Shown piece after piece: positions 1 to 5,741 of a stretch of DNA of 5,968 nt. Origin of the DNA: Actinomycetota bacterium (lineage in GTDB: Bacteria; Actinomycetota; Humimicrobiia; Humimicrobiales; Humimicrobiaceae); assembly GCA_003155275.1 (NCBI GenBank), contig PMCC01000048.1:38918-44885 (forward strand). Reading direction: 5' to 3'. The translations under genes were made by a program, and so were the position numbers. Every line of letters begins with the position of its first letter. Positions within the stretch are counted from its first letter, which is position 1. Below the pieces are notes generated by a model. That model ran no database searches, had not been told where the DNA came from, and saw only the letters and a program-made list of their open reading frames with translations.

Positions 1-1899
1 ATAGCATTGCTTAAGCCGGGCGAAAGAAAAATGGTGATAGACGAAATCCTTGGAATTGCAAAACACAAAATCAGGAGAGAAAAATCAAAAAGCAAGCTTT
101 CGAAAGTAGTCAATGACATTGGCAGGGTAAATGATCTGATGCTTGAAGTAAAAAGGACCCTTGACCCACTCGAAATAGAGTCAAAAAAAGCGCAGGCTTA
201 CTTTGAAGTATTAAATACCTTAAAAAGTGAAGATTTGTCACTCTTTATTTCTGAACTTACTGATTTTAATCTTCAATGGGAGAAGGAAAATGCAGTCAGT
301 GAGAGAAGTTTAAAAAAAATTGAAGAACTTAAAGACAGAAAAGCAGATATTGAAAAAGAAAGCGAAGATTTTGAGAAAAACCAGGAAGAAAAACGGATAT
401 TATTTGAAAAACTTAAAGGTGTTATGGAAAACTTCAATACTTATTCAAACAGGCTCGAAAGTATTGCAAATATTGCCATCAGCAAGAGGATGATTTTTAA
501 TACTTTTATAAATATGTTTAAAACAGAGTACTCAAGCATCAATAATGCGGCATCTGCGATTATAGACCAGACCGGTTTTGCAAGCCCGGTAGATTCCGAA
601 GGCGGCAGCATTATCCTGGAAAAAATTGCATATCTTGATAACCTTCTGTCCGAGTTTAAAATAAAGTTGGAACAAATCCAGGCAAAGGATGAATTTTTAA
701 ATAAAATAAAAATGGAGCTTACTCTTATTATTAAAGAGTTTAATGATATCAGGCAGCTGCTGGAAAGGGATTATAAGCCAGGGATATTTAAGGGCTTAAT
801 GGGTGGTGGTGAATCCTTTGGTAAAATATCTTTAAGTGTCAACCGGGCCAAGGATTCTTTAAAAATAAGGATGGAAAATATAGTGCTGCTTCAGCAATTC
901 TGCACAAAAAAGGCATCGCAGACTGAAAATATCTGCAGGGTCCTGGAAAACTTTAAAAAAGCGCAGGATATATTAAGAAGCGCTGCTTATAAGAATTACA
1001 ATAAGGTTATCGATGATATCAACAGCTATAATTCAAAAAGCAATGAATATTTAAGAAGAATAAATGATATTTCTTTCGAAAAGCAGAATCTCGAAAATGA
1101 TATATACAAAGCAGATTTTAAAAAGGACCAGATAAAGGAGAGGGTTAAAAACCTGACAGAAGAAATTCTGGATACTTACAACATTTCTGTGGACTATATT
1201 TTTAAGAATTACAAACCGTCTGAAGACTATGAAAATTCTAGGAGAATCGTAAGGAAGCTTAAAAATGAGGTTAAAAGCTACGGCAGTGTAAACCCGAATG
1301 CGACAATTGAGTATAAAAGAGTTAAAGACAGGTACGATTTCCTCTATTCCCAGAAGGAAGACCTCGATGATAGCAGGAAAAAACTCCAAGATCTTATAAA
1401 AGAAATAAATGAACGCATAGAAGTGATTTTTATTTCAAAGTTTGACGATATAAATAAAAACTTTAAAAGTTTTTTTAAATCACTGTTTCCGCTTGGAAAC
1501 GGCGAAATGCAGCTTGTTAAAGATCAGGTAAATAATGAGGATGATTATGGCATTGAGCTTAAAGTTGACATAGGAAATAACAAAATGATACCGCTTCTGC
1601 TTCTTTCGGGCGGAGAGAAAGCTCTTGTATCAATAGCATTTTTATTTTCAATTTTCGCAACAAACTCCTCGCCTTTTTATGTTTTTGATGAAATAGATGC
1701 TGCACTGGATGAGATGAACTTAAACAGGTACATCTGGCTCGTTAAAAAATTTGCGCAGGGCAAACAGGTAATAATTATCACTCATCAGAAAAAGACAATG
1801 GAGATAGCAGACACAATTTACGGCATCACAATGCAGTCAAACGGCATGTCAAAGATAGTTTCAGAGAAGGTAAAAAAACAGGATGCAGAGATTAATTAA
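1..1899 (+). CDS. smc: Smc-type chromosome condensation ATPase, compact form (5' partial)
   Basis: The reading frame is open from the first base, so the N-terminal head (Walker A, Q-loop) lies outside the window; 632 codons and the stop are visible. Residues here are numbered from the codon at 7. The start matches the Smc segment just after the Q-loop (KPGERKMVIDEILGIAKHK, 3-21). Helical, probably coiled-coil arms follow at about 55-190 and 275-410. The C-terminal head has the conserved VNPNATIEY..RYDFL segment (428-445), signature LSGGEKAL (533-540), Walker B with D-loop YVFDEIDAALDE (558-569) and H-loop THQKKTMEIADTIYG (592-606). Smc dimers organise and segregate the chromosome with ScpAB. 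The stretch from the post-Q-loop segment to the signature is about 520 residues, against about 930 in a typical bacterial Smc. I see no hinge motif and no CxxC zinc hook, which argues against Rad50/SbcC. The head motifs make Smc much likelier than RecN. Confidence 0.9.
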   Translation: MALLKPGERKMVIDEILGIAKHKIRREKSKSKLSKVVNDIGRVNDLMLEVKRTLDPLEIESKKAQAYFEVLNTLKSEDLSLFISELTDFNLQWEKENAVSERSLKKIEELKDRKADIEKESEDFEKNQEEKRILFEKLKGVMENFNTYSNRLESIANIAISKRMIFNTFINMFKTEYSSINNAASAIIDQTGFASPVDSEGGSIILEKIAYLDNLLSEFKIKLEQIQAKDEFLNKIKMELTLIIKEFNDIRQLLERDYKPGIFKGLMGGGESFGKISLSVNRAKDSLKIRMENIVLLQQFCTKKASQTENICRVLENFKKAQDILRSAAYKNYNKVIDDINSYNSKSNEYLRRINDISFEKQNLENDIYKADFKKDQIKERVKNLTEEILDTYNISVDYIFKNYKPSEDYENSRRIVRKLKNEVKSYGSVNPNATIEYKRVKDRYDFLYSQKEDLDDSRKKLQDLIKEINERIEVIFISKFDDINKNFKSFFKSLFPLGNGEMQLVKDQVNNEDDYGIELKVDIGNNKMIPLLLLSGGEKALVSIAFLFSIFATNSSPFYVFDEIDAALDEMNLNRYIWLVKKFAQGKQVIIITHQKKTMEIADTIYGITMQSNGMSKIVSEKVKKQDAEIN

Positions 1900-2782
1900 A
1901 AACATAAGCCTTATATGGAACAGATTCAAGAAAAGCAATGAGGATTTCTGGCTGGAAATTGAGGAGCAGTTAATATTAAATGACATAGGGGTCAAGACTG
2001 CTGCCTTTATTATTGAGGAGGTAAAAAATCATTGCAGGAAGGAAAATATTAATGACCTTGAGCAAATAAAGTTGCTGTTGAAAAAATATATACTGGAAAT
2101 ACTAAACGATGGCGCTGCTGCTGGTTCTGCAAAAGCCTCAGCTTTACCGGATTATAACCTTTCAAATTCAATACCAAGCGTCTGGATGCTTGTGGGCGTA
2201 AACGGTGTCGGCAAAACCTCAACAGTCGCAAAACTTGCATCATTTTTTCAAAATGCAGGAAAAAACGTATTACTGGCTGCTGCAGATACATTCAGAGCCG
2301 CTGCATATGAGCAGCTGGACCATTTTGCCGAACAGCTAGACCTTCCTATCGTTCACCACCAGAGGGGCTCAGATCCTGGCGCAGTCGTATATGACAGTAT
2401 TGAGAAGGCCGTTGCAAGAAAAATCGATATCGTCCTTATTGATACTGCCGGCAGGATGCACACGGCTTATAATCTAATGGAGGAACTAAAAAAGATAAAA
2501 AAAGTAATAAATAAAAAAATAGGGAGGGACCCGGATGAAATACTCATGGTTATAGATGCAACAACGGGCCAGAATGCAAAGCACCAGGCTGCCATTTTTA
2601 ATGAAGCAGTCGGGTTAAGCGGTATTATACTTACAAAAACCGACGGTACTTCCAAGGGCGGAATAGTACTGACAGTGAAAAATGAATTAAAGATCCCCGT
2701 AAAATTTTTGACCTTTGGAGAGAAGATAGAAAATCTGGAAGTTTTTAATGCAGAAAAATTTACAGATTTACTTTTTTCCTGA
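1883..2782 (+). CDS. ftsY: Signal recognition particle receptor FtsY (SRP GTPase)
   Basis: FtsY is the membrane-associated SRP receptor. Its GTPase pairs with Ffh to deliver ribosome-nascent chain complexes to the Sec translocon. In this 299-residue protein the N domain is about 1-75, then an Ala/Ser-rich linker (about 77-97), then the G domain. Visible motifs are P-loop GVNGVGKTST (105-114), DTFRAAAYEQL (135-145, the FtsY form; Ffh has RPAA), DTAGR (187-191), TKTDG (251-255) and the closing loop FGEKIENLEVF (278-288). There is no acidic A domain, so this is a minimal NG receptor. The basic amphipathic start (MQRLIKNISLIWNRFKK) may contact the membrane. The closing loop has TFGE..ENL where most FtsY have G.GE..DDL. 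The ATG lies inside the end of smc (17-nt overlap), with AGAAGG at 1865-1870 as a rather distant Shine-Dalgarno. This points to co-transcription and translational coupling with smc. Confidence 0.96.
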   Translation: MQRLIKNISLIWNRFKKSNEDFWLEIEEQLILNDIGVKTAAFIIEEVKNHCRKENINDLEQIKLLLKKYILEILNDGAAAGSAKASALPDYNLSNSIPSVWMLVGVNGVGKTSTVAKLASFFQNAGKNVLLAAADTFRAAAYEQLDHFAEQLDLPIVHHQRGSDPGAVVYDSIEKAVARKIDIVLIDTAGRMHTAYNLMEELKKIKKVINKKIGRDPDEILMVIDATTGQNAKHQAAIFNEAVGLSGIILTKTDGTSKGGIVLTVKNELKIPVKFLTFGEKIENLEVFNAEKFTDLLFS

Positions 2783-3010
2783 ATTCCACAATAATTAGCT
2801 GCTTATCTGGCTGATAGATTGGTTTATTACCCGGCTGACTGTTTCGCTAATTGATTGTTTGCTGTTTTAGATTATTATTTGGTCTATTGTCTGTTTATGT
2901 ATTTGGTTTAATATTTTAGTTTTATTATTGCTGCGGCGTAAGGCGCGATTGTACTAAGGGTATTTTATTTTTAAAGCAATAGGGCCCAAACAAAGGATGG
3001 CTTACTTAAG
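2783..3010. other. Non-coding gap between ftsY and ffh
   Basis: I find no credible gene in these 228 nt: every frame is broken early and there is no SRP RNA core motif. The left part is the T-rich periodic array. The right part contains a short GC-rich patch (2931-2946) and a GGGCCC palindrome (2982-2987) just before the ffh ribosome-binding region. A weak sigma-70-like pair, TTGTCT (2887-2892) and TAATAT (2909-2914) at 16-bp spacing, could drive ffh, but each hexamer matches consensus at only four positions. No GC-rich hairpin with a T-run follows ftsY, so read-through from smc-ftsY is possible. Confidence 0.6.
2799..2918. repeat. Degenerate 12-bp / 4-bp periodic T-rich array in the ftsY-ffh gap
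   Basis: Cutting the sequence into ten 12-base units from 2799 gives an approximate consensus YTKATTRTTTGG. By hand count, T is at unit position 2 in 9 of 10 copies and at position 10 in 9 of 10; G is at position 11 in 7 and at position 12 in 7. A finer 4-bp pattern of YTRN type runs underneath, with T in its second place in nearly every unit. Individual units are diverged, for example CTGATAGATTGG (2811-2822), ATTATTATTTGG (2871-2882) and TTATGTATTTGG (2895-2906). It looks like a decayed minisatellite or microsatellite. Part of the signal could come simply from high T content. Confidence 0.45.
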
Positions 3011-4348
3011 ATGTTTGATTTTTTAACCTCTAAATTTGAGGATCTTTTTTACAAGATAAGAAATAAGGGTAAATTAAGCCCCCAGGACCTTGATGGCGCC
3101 CTGCGTGAAATACGCCTTGCCCTGCTTGAGGCAGATGTAAATTTTAAAGTTGTAAAAGAATTTCTTGATAATGTCAAAGAAAAAGCGCTCGGCGAACAAA
3201 TCCTTGAAAGCCTGAGCCCATCCCAGCAGGTTGTAAAAATTGTAAATGAAGAGATTATAAAGATGCTTGGGTCAGGCGGCGGGGAAATAGTTTTTGCTGG
3301 CAAACCTCCGACTGTTATTATGCTGGCAGGGCTTCAGGGAACAGGCAAGACTACTGCGACAATAAAACTTGCAAACTATATAAAAAATAAATATCAGCGC
3401 AATGTATCGGTCATTGCGGCAGATATTTACAGGCCTGCTGCAACAATACAGCTTGCAGACACAGCAAAGAAATATGGAGTGGAAGTTTTTATCCAGGAAA
3501 ATACTGACCCTGTCTCAATTGCTGTAAATGGCGTAGATTTTCTAAAAAAATCCGGTAGTGATGTAATAATCATAGATACGGCAGGCAGGCTTCAGATCGA
3601 TACTGAAATGATGGATGAAGTCAAAAATATCAGGAAAAAGGTAATGCCCCACCAGATTTATCTTGTTCTTGATGCCATGACAGGGCAGGAGGCTGTAAAC
3701 ATTGCGCAGCAGTTTAATGAGAGCCTTGCGTTTGACGGCATAATCATGACCAAGCTTGACAGCGATACGAGAGGCGGTGCGGCCCTGTCTGTCAATCATG
3801 TCACAAAAAAACAGATCAAATTTATTTCCACTGGTGAAAAGGTGGAAGACTTTGACATTTTTTATCCTGACAGGATCGCTTCAAGGATACTCGGGATGGG
3901 CGATGTGCTTACATTCATAGAAAAAGCTGAAAAAGTAATAGATGAAAAAAAAGCAAAGGAATTTGAACAAAAAATACTTAGTAATGATTTGAATTTTGTT
4001 GATTTTCTTGAACAGATGAAAAGTATCAGGAAAATAGGTTCACTTGACAAGATTTTTGCCATGCTTCCCATCCAGAATAAAAGCAAGATGCTGGCAAATG
4101 TAAATCTGGATGATGCCCAGATAAATAAAGTGGAAGCGATCATTAATTCAATGACAACCGAGGAAAAATTAAAACCTTTTTTAATTAATGGTAGCAGAAA
4201 AAAAAGAATAGCATCAGGGAGCGGAACTACTACTAATGATGTTAACAGGCTTTTAAAACAGTTTGCGATGGCGCAACAGACGCTTAAACAGTTTTCAGGG
4301 CGTGGACATAGGTCCGGACAGATGAAAGGGTTCCCTTTTTCTTTCTAA
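3011..4348 (+). CDS. ffh: Signal recognition particle protein Ffh (SRP54)
   Basis: Ffh is the GTPase and signal-sequence-binding subunit of the SRP. It binds 4.5S/6S RNA and signal peptides emerging from ribosomes, then docks on FtsY. The 445 residues are the normal length. The N domain (1 to about 95) contains LREIRLALLEADVNFKVV (31-48). The G domain has P-loop GLQGTGKTT (107-115), DIYRPAA (138-144), DTAGR (189-193), TKLD (247-250), DTRGGAAL (252-259) and the conserved SRILGMGDVL (291-300). The Met-containing M domain runs from about 300 to 445 and includes the RNA-binding SRKKRIASGSGTT (395-407) followed by VNRLLKQF (411-418). The ATG is chosen because MFDFLTSKFEDLF aligns with the family N terminus. 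The nearest Shine-Dalgarno, AAGGA at 2993-2997, is about 13 nt away, which is long. The gene is separated from ftsY by 228 nt and is followed by the rpsP promoter region. Confidence 0.98.
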   Translation: MFDFLTSKFEDLFYKIRNKGKLSPQDLDGALREIRLALLEADVNFKVVKEFLDNVKEKALGEQILESLSPSQQVVKIVNEEIIKMLGSGGGEIVFAGKPPTVIMLAGLQGTGKTTATIKLANYIKNKYQRNVSVIAADIYRPAATIQLADTAKKYGVEVFIQENTDPVSIAVNGVDFLKKSGSDVIIIDTAGRLQIDTEMMDEVKNIRKKVMPHQIYLVLDAMTGQEAVNIAQQFNESLAFDGIIMTKLDSDTRGGAALSVNHVTKKQIKFISTGEKVEDFDIFYPDRIASRILGMGDVLTFIEKAEKVIDEKKAKEFEQKILSNDLNFVDFLEQMKSIRKIGSLDKIFAMLPIQNKSKMLANVNLDDAQINKVEAIINSMTTEEKLKPFLINGSRKKRIASGSGTTTNDVNRLLKQFAMAQQTLKQFSGRGHRSGQMKGFPFSF

Positions 4349-4350
4349 TA

Positions 4351-4402
4351 GTTTTTTAATAAATAAAAAATTTTTTGCAAGTTTTTTATAAACATATATA
4401 AT
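4351..4402 (+). promoter_or_regulatory. Sigma-70-type promoter of rpsP with A/T-rich upstream element
   Basis: A perfect -10 hexamer TATAAT lies at 4397-4402. TTGCAA at 4375-4380 is a 4-of-6 match to the -35 with 16-bp spacing; TTTGCA one base earlier gives 17 bp. Immediately upstream, 4352-4376 is made of T6, A6 and T6 tracts, like the UP elements of strong ribosomal promoters. Transcription would start near 4409, giving an rpsP leader of about 50 nt. The T6A..TA6 dyad (4352-4370) followed by T6 might also weakly terminate ffh transcripts, but it is A/T only. Confidence 0.7.
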
Positions 4403-4414
4403 AAAGTTTGCAAA
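4374..4414. repeat. Paired TTTGCAA elements bracketing the rpsP -10 region
   Basis: TTTGCAA occurs at 4374-4380, over the putative -35, and again within the palindrome TTTGCAAA at 4407-4414, over the likely start site. They are 33 bp apart, about three helical turns. The core TTGCAA is its own reverse complement, so each could be a half of a paired operator. The arms extend only imperfectly as a hairpin. Chance occurrence in AT-rich DNA is possible. Confidence 0.35.
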
Positions 4415-4461
4415 TAAGTGGCAAAATGTGAATACAGAATAGATTTCAGGAGGTTATTGGA

Positions 4462-4707
4462 TTGAGCGTAAAGATTAGGCTAACTAGAGTAGGTGCGAAA
4501 AAACGACCTTATTACAGAATTGTTGTAACAGACAGCAAATCACCGAGAGACGGCAGGTTCATTGAAAATATAGGAACCTATGACCCAAAAGCTGAACCCT
4601 CAAAGATTGAACTTGACAAAGAAAAAGCCCTGGACTGGATGAAAAAAGGTGCGCAGCCCACAAACACAGTTCAGAAGCTTTTCAATATCGTTAATTTGAA
4701 TCAGTAG
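4462..4707 (+). CDS. rpsP: 30S ribosomal protein S16
   Basis: S16 is a primary assembly protein of the small subunit that binds the 5' domain of 16S rRNA. The 81 residues are the normal short length. The family N terminus is plain: [20 protein letters not shown] (1-20), followed by [22 protein letters not shown] (21-42) and the late segment [16 protein letters not shown] (59-74). The start codon is TTG. It is supported by a perfect AGGAGG at 4448-4453 with 8-nt spacing and by alignment of the first residues with the family. Its own promoter lies upstream. The downstream khpA follows after 27 nt, so the two are probably one transcript. Confidence 0.98.
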   Translation: MSVKIRLTRVGAKKRPYYRIVVTDSKSPRDGRFIENIGTYDPKAEPSKIELDKEKALDWMKKGAQPTNTVQKLFNIVNLNQ

Positions 4708-4734
4708 TCAATACAAGAGAGACGGAGGTATAAC

Positions 4735-4968
4735 GTGAAAGAACTGCTGGAGTTTATGGTAAAAGAACTGGTAGACAGTCCCGATGAAGTGGAAATCACA
4801 GAAGAACAAGAGGGCGATAAGACCATAATTTTCATGCTTCGTGTGGCAGAAGCCGATCTTGGAAAAGTTATTGGTAAAAAGGGCAGAACTGCCAACGCTC
4901 TAAGGGTTGTAATGCGGGCTGCATCAGCCAAAAGAGGTTTTTCTTCCATTGTTAAAATTGTTGACTAA
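4735..4968 (+). CDS. khpA: KhpA-type KH-domain RNA-binding protein
   Basis: This is a small 77-residue single-KH-domain protein of the KhpA (YlqC) family. In Gram-positive bacteria members act with KhpB (Jag/EloR) as an RNA chaperone linked to cell elongation and division. The N-terminal helix is MKELLEFMVKELVDSPDEVE, followed by a beta strand (TIIFMLRVAEADLG) and the KH signature VIGKKGRTANALR (45-57), whose GKKG loop (47-50) contacts RNA. The C-terminal helix and strand end in VKIVD. The start is GTG, with GGAGG at 4724-4728 and 6-nt spacing. Its position between rpsP and rimM is the classical one for this family. An encoded KhpB partner is not in the window. Confidence 0.95.
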   Translation: MKELLEFMVKELVDSPDEVEITEEQEGDKTIIFMLRVAEADLGKVIGKKGRTANALRVVMRAASAKRGFSSIVKIVD

Positions 4969-5013
4969 GTATTATTTTGCAAGGGTTATATATCTGATAT
5001 TGTGTCAGACTGA

Positions 5014-5031
5014 AAGAGGCTTTGGCTTTTT
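5014..5031 (+). terminator. Possible weak terminator or attenuator hairpin before rimM
   Basis: AAGAGGC (5014-5020) can pair with GCTTTTT (5025-5031) around a TTTG loop. That gives a 7-bp stem with two G-U pairs, whose 3' arm is itself T-rich and runs on into TAAATTT. It would be a weak intrinsic terminator or partial attenuator between khpA and rimM. The stem is short and may be chance. Confidence 0.25.
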
Positions 5032-5076
5032 AAATTTAAAAAATCAGAGATAGTATAAGCGGACATAATTATTATT

Positions 5077-5703
5077 ATGTCAGGAAATGGGAAAGTAAAC
5101 AGGATTATCGGGGTGATCGGGAAACCTCATGGCATCAAAGGTTATTCTTATGTCAGGTTGATTACCGATTATCCCGATACTATTTGTAAGGAAGATATTT
5201 TATATCTCGATGAATCCTGCACAAAAAAGCTAAAGATTGAAGACATAAAAAATGTCATATACAAGGGTCAGTCAAGGTTAATATTTAAGTTTTATGGAAA
5301 TGAAGACAGCATAAGCGCAGAAAGCCTAAGGGACTGCAATCTTTACAGGGATTCTGACAGCCAGCCAGGACTTGAAAAAGATTCCCACTGGGTGGATGAA
5401 CTGGTGGGCTGCAGTGTTTTTCTCCCAAGCGATACCGCTTCATACAATGAAAGTAAAAATACTGCCGCAGCAGACAATAAAAATAATAACAGCATCGCAG
5501 CTGATAATAAAAGAAAAAGCAGCAATATCGGCAGCTGTATAGGCATTGTTAAGGAAGTTAAAAGCTGTGCCTATAATGATAACCTGATAATTAACGCACC
5601 GGACGGAAAAACAATAATTATACCGATGTATGAAGAATATATTGAAAGTATTGACGTAAGAACCAAAAAAATATTTTTAAAAAGCCTTCCGGAGTATATT
5701 TAA
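5077..5703 (+). CDS. rimM: Ribosome maturation factor RimM (16S rRNA processing)
   Basis: RimM binds S19 and the 30S head during late small-subunit assembly. The N-terminal RimM domain opens with RIIGVIGKPHGIKGYSYV (9-26), the family signature. The C-terminal PRC-barrel starts at HWVDELVGCSVFLP (104-117) and resumes at SCIGIVKEVKSCAYNDNLII (153-172), ending with IIIPMYEEYIESIDV (180-194). Between these barrel parts, about 119-152 is an insertion rich in Asn, Lys, Ser and Ala, with AADNK at 131-135 and again at 141-145. RimM is usually about 160-180 residues; this one has 208, and the insertion accounts for the excess. The ATG is the only sensible start: an in-frame TAA lies at 5056-5058 and the conserved segment begins soon after. 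No good Shine-Dalgarno precedes it; GCGGA at 5059-5063 is 13 nt away. A 108-nt gap separates it from khpA. Confidence 0.93.
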   Translation: MSGNGKVNRIIGVIGKPHGIKGYSYVRLITDYPDTICKEDILYLDESCTKKLKIEDIKNVIYKGQSRLIFKFYGNEDSISAESLRDCNLYRDSDSQPGLEKDSHWVDELVGCSVFLPSDTASYNESKNTAAADNKNNNSIAADNKRKSSNIGSCIGIVKEVKSCAYNDNLIINAPDGKTIIIPMYEEYIESIDVRTKKIFLKSLPEYI

Positions 5704-5741
5704 GTAAAAATCATGTAATTAAAACAGGTAAACAAGAAAGC

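Noticed and set aside
1051..1389. Minus-strand ORF of 112 codons inside smc
   Set aside because: It is an antisense shadow of a well-supported Smc frame, with no ribosome-binding site and no family resemblance.
2799..2957. Hydrophobic reading frame with a Trp, Cys or Arg about every fourth codon in the ftsY-ffh gap
   Set aside because: An in-frame TAG splits it, there is no start codon with a ribosome-binding site, and the periodic residues follow from the 12-bp nucleotide period.
2982..2987. GGGCCC palindrome before ffh
   Set aside because: Six bases with no flanking symmetry; likely chance.
2997..3026. Nine-codon ORF (MAYLRCLIF) overlapping the ffh start, as a possible leader peptide
   Set aside because: Its ATG directly abuts the AAAGG, leaving no ribosome-binding spacing. 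It has no regulatory residue run and no associated hairpin.
4305..4325. AGGTCCGGA near the end of ffh, resembling the SRP RNA core
   Set aside because: It lies inside the ffh coding sequence, and the rest of the 4.5S RNA apical hairpin (GGAAG..AGCAGCC) is missing.
4961..4992. TTGACT with TATATA as a promoter for rimM
   Set aside because: TTGACT is a good -35, but the -10-like hexamers lie 19-20 bp away, and those at 17-18 bp are poor.
5343..5546. Minus-strand Leu-rich ORF opposite rimM, like a membrane peptide
   Set aside because: The Leu and Ala runs are the complement of the Asn/Lys/Ser/Ala-rich insertion and adjacent codons. There is no start context.
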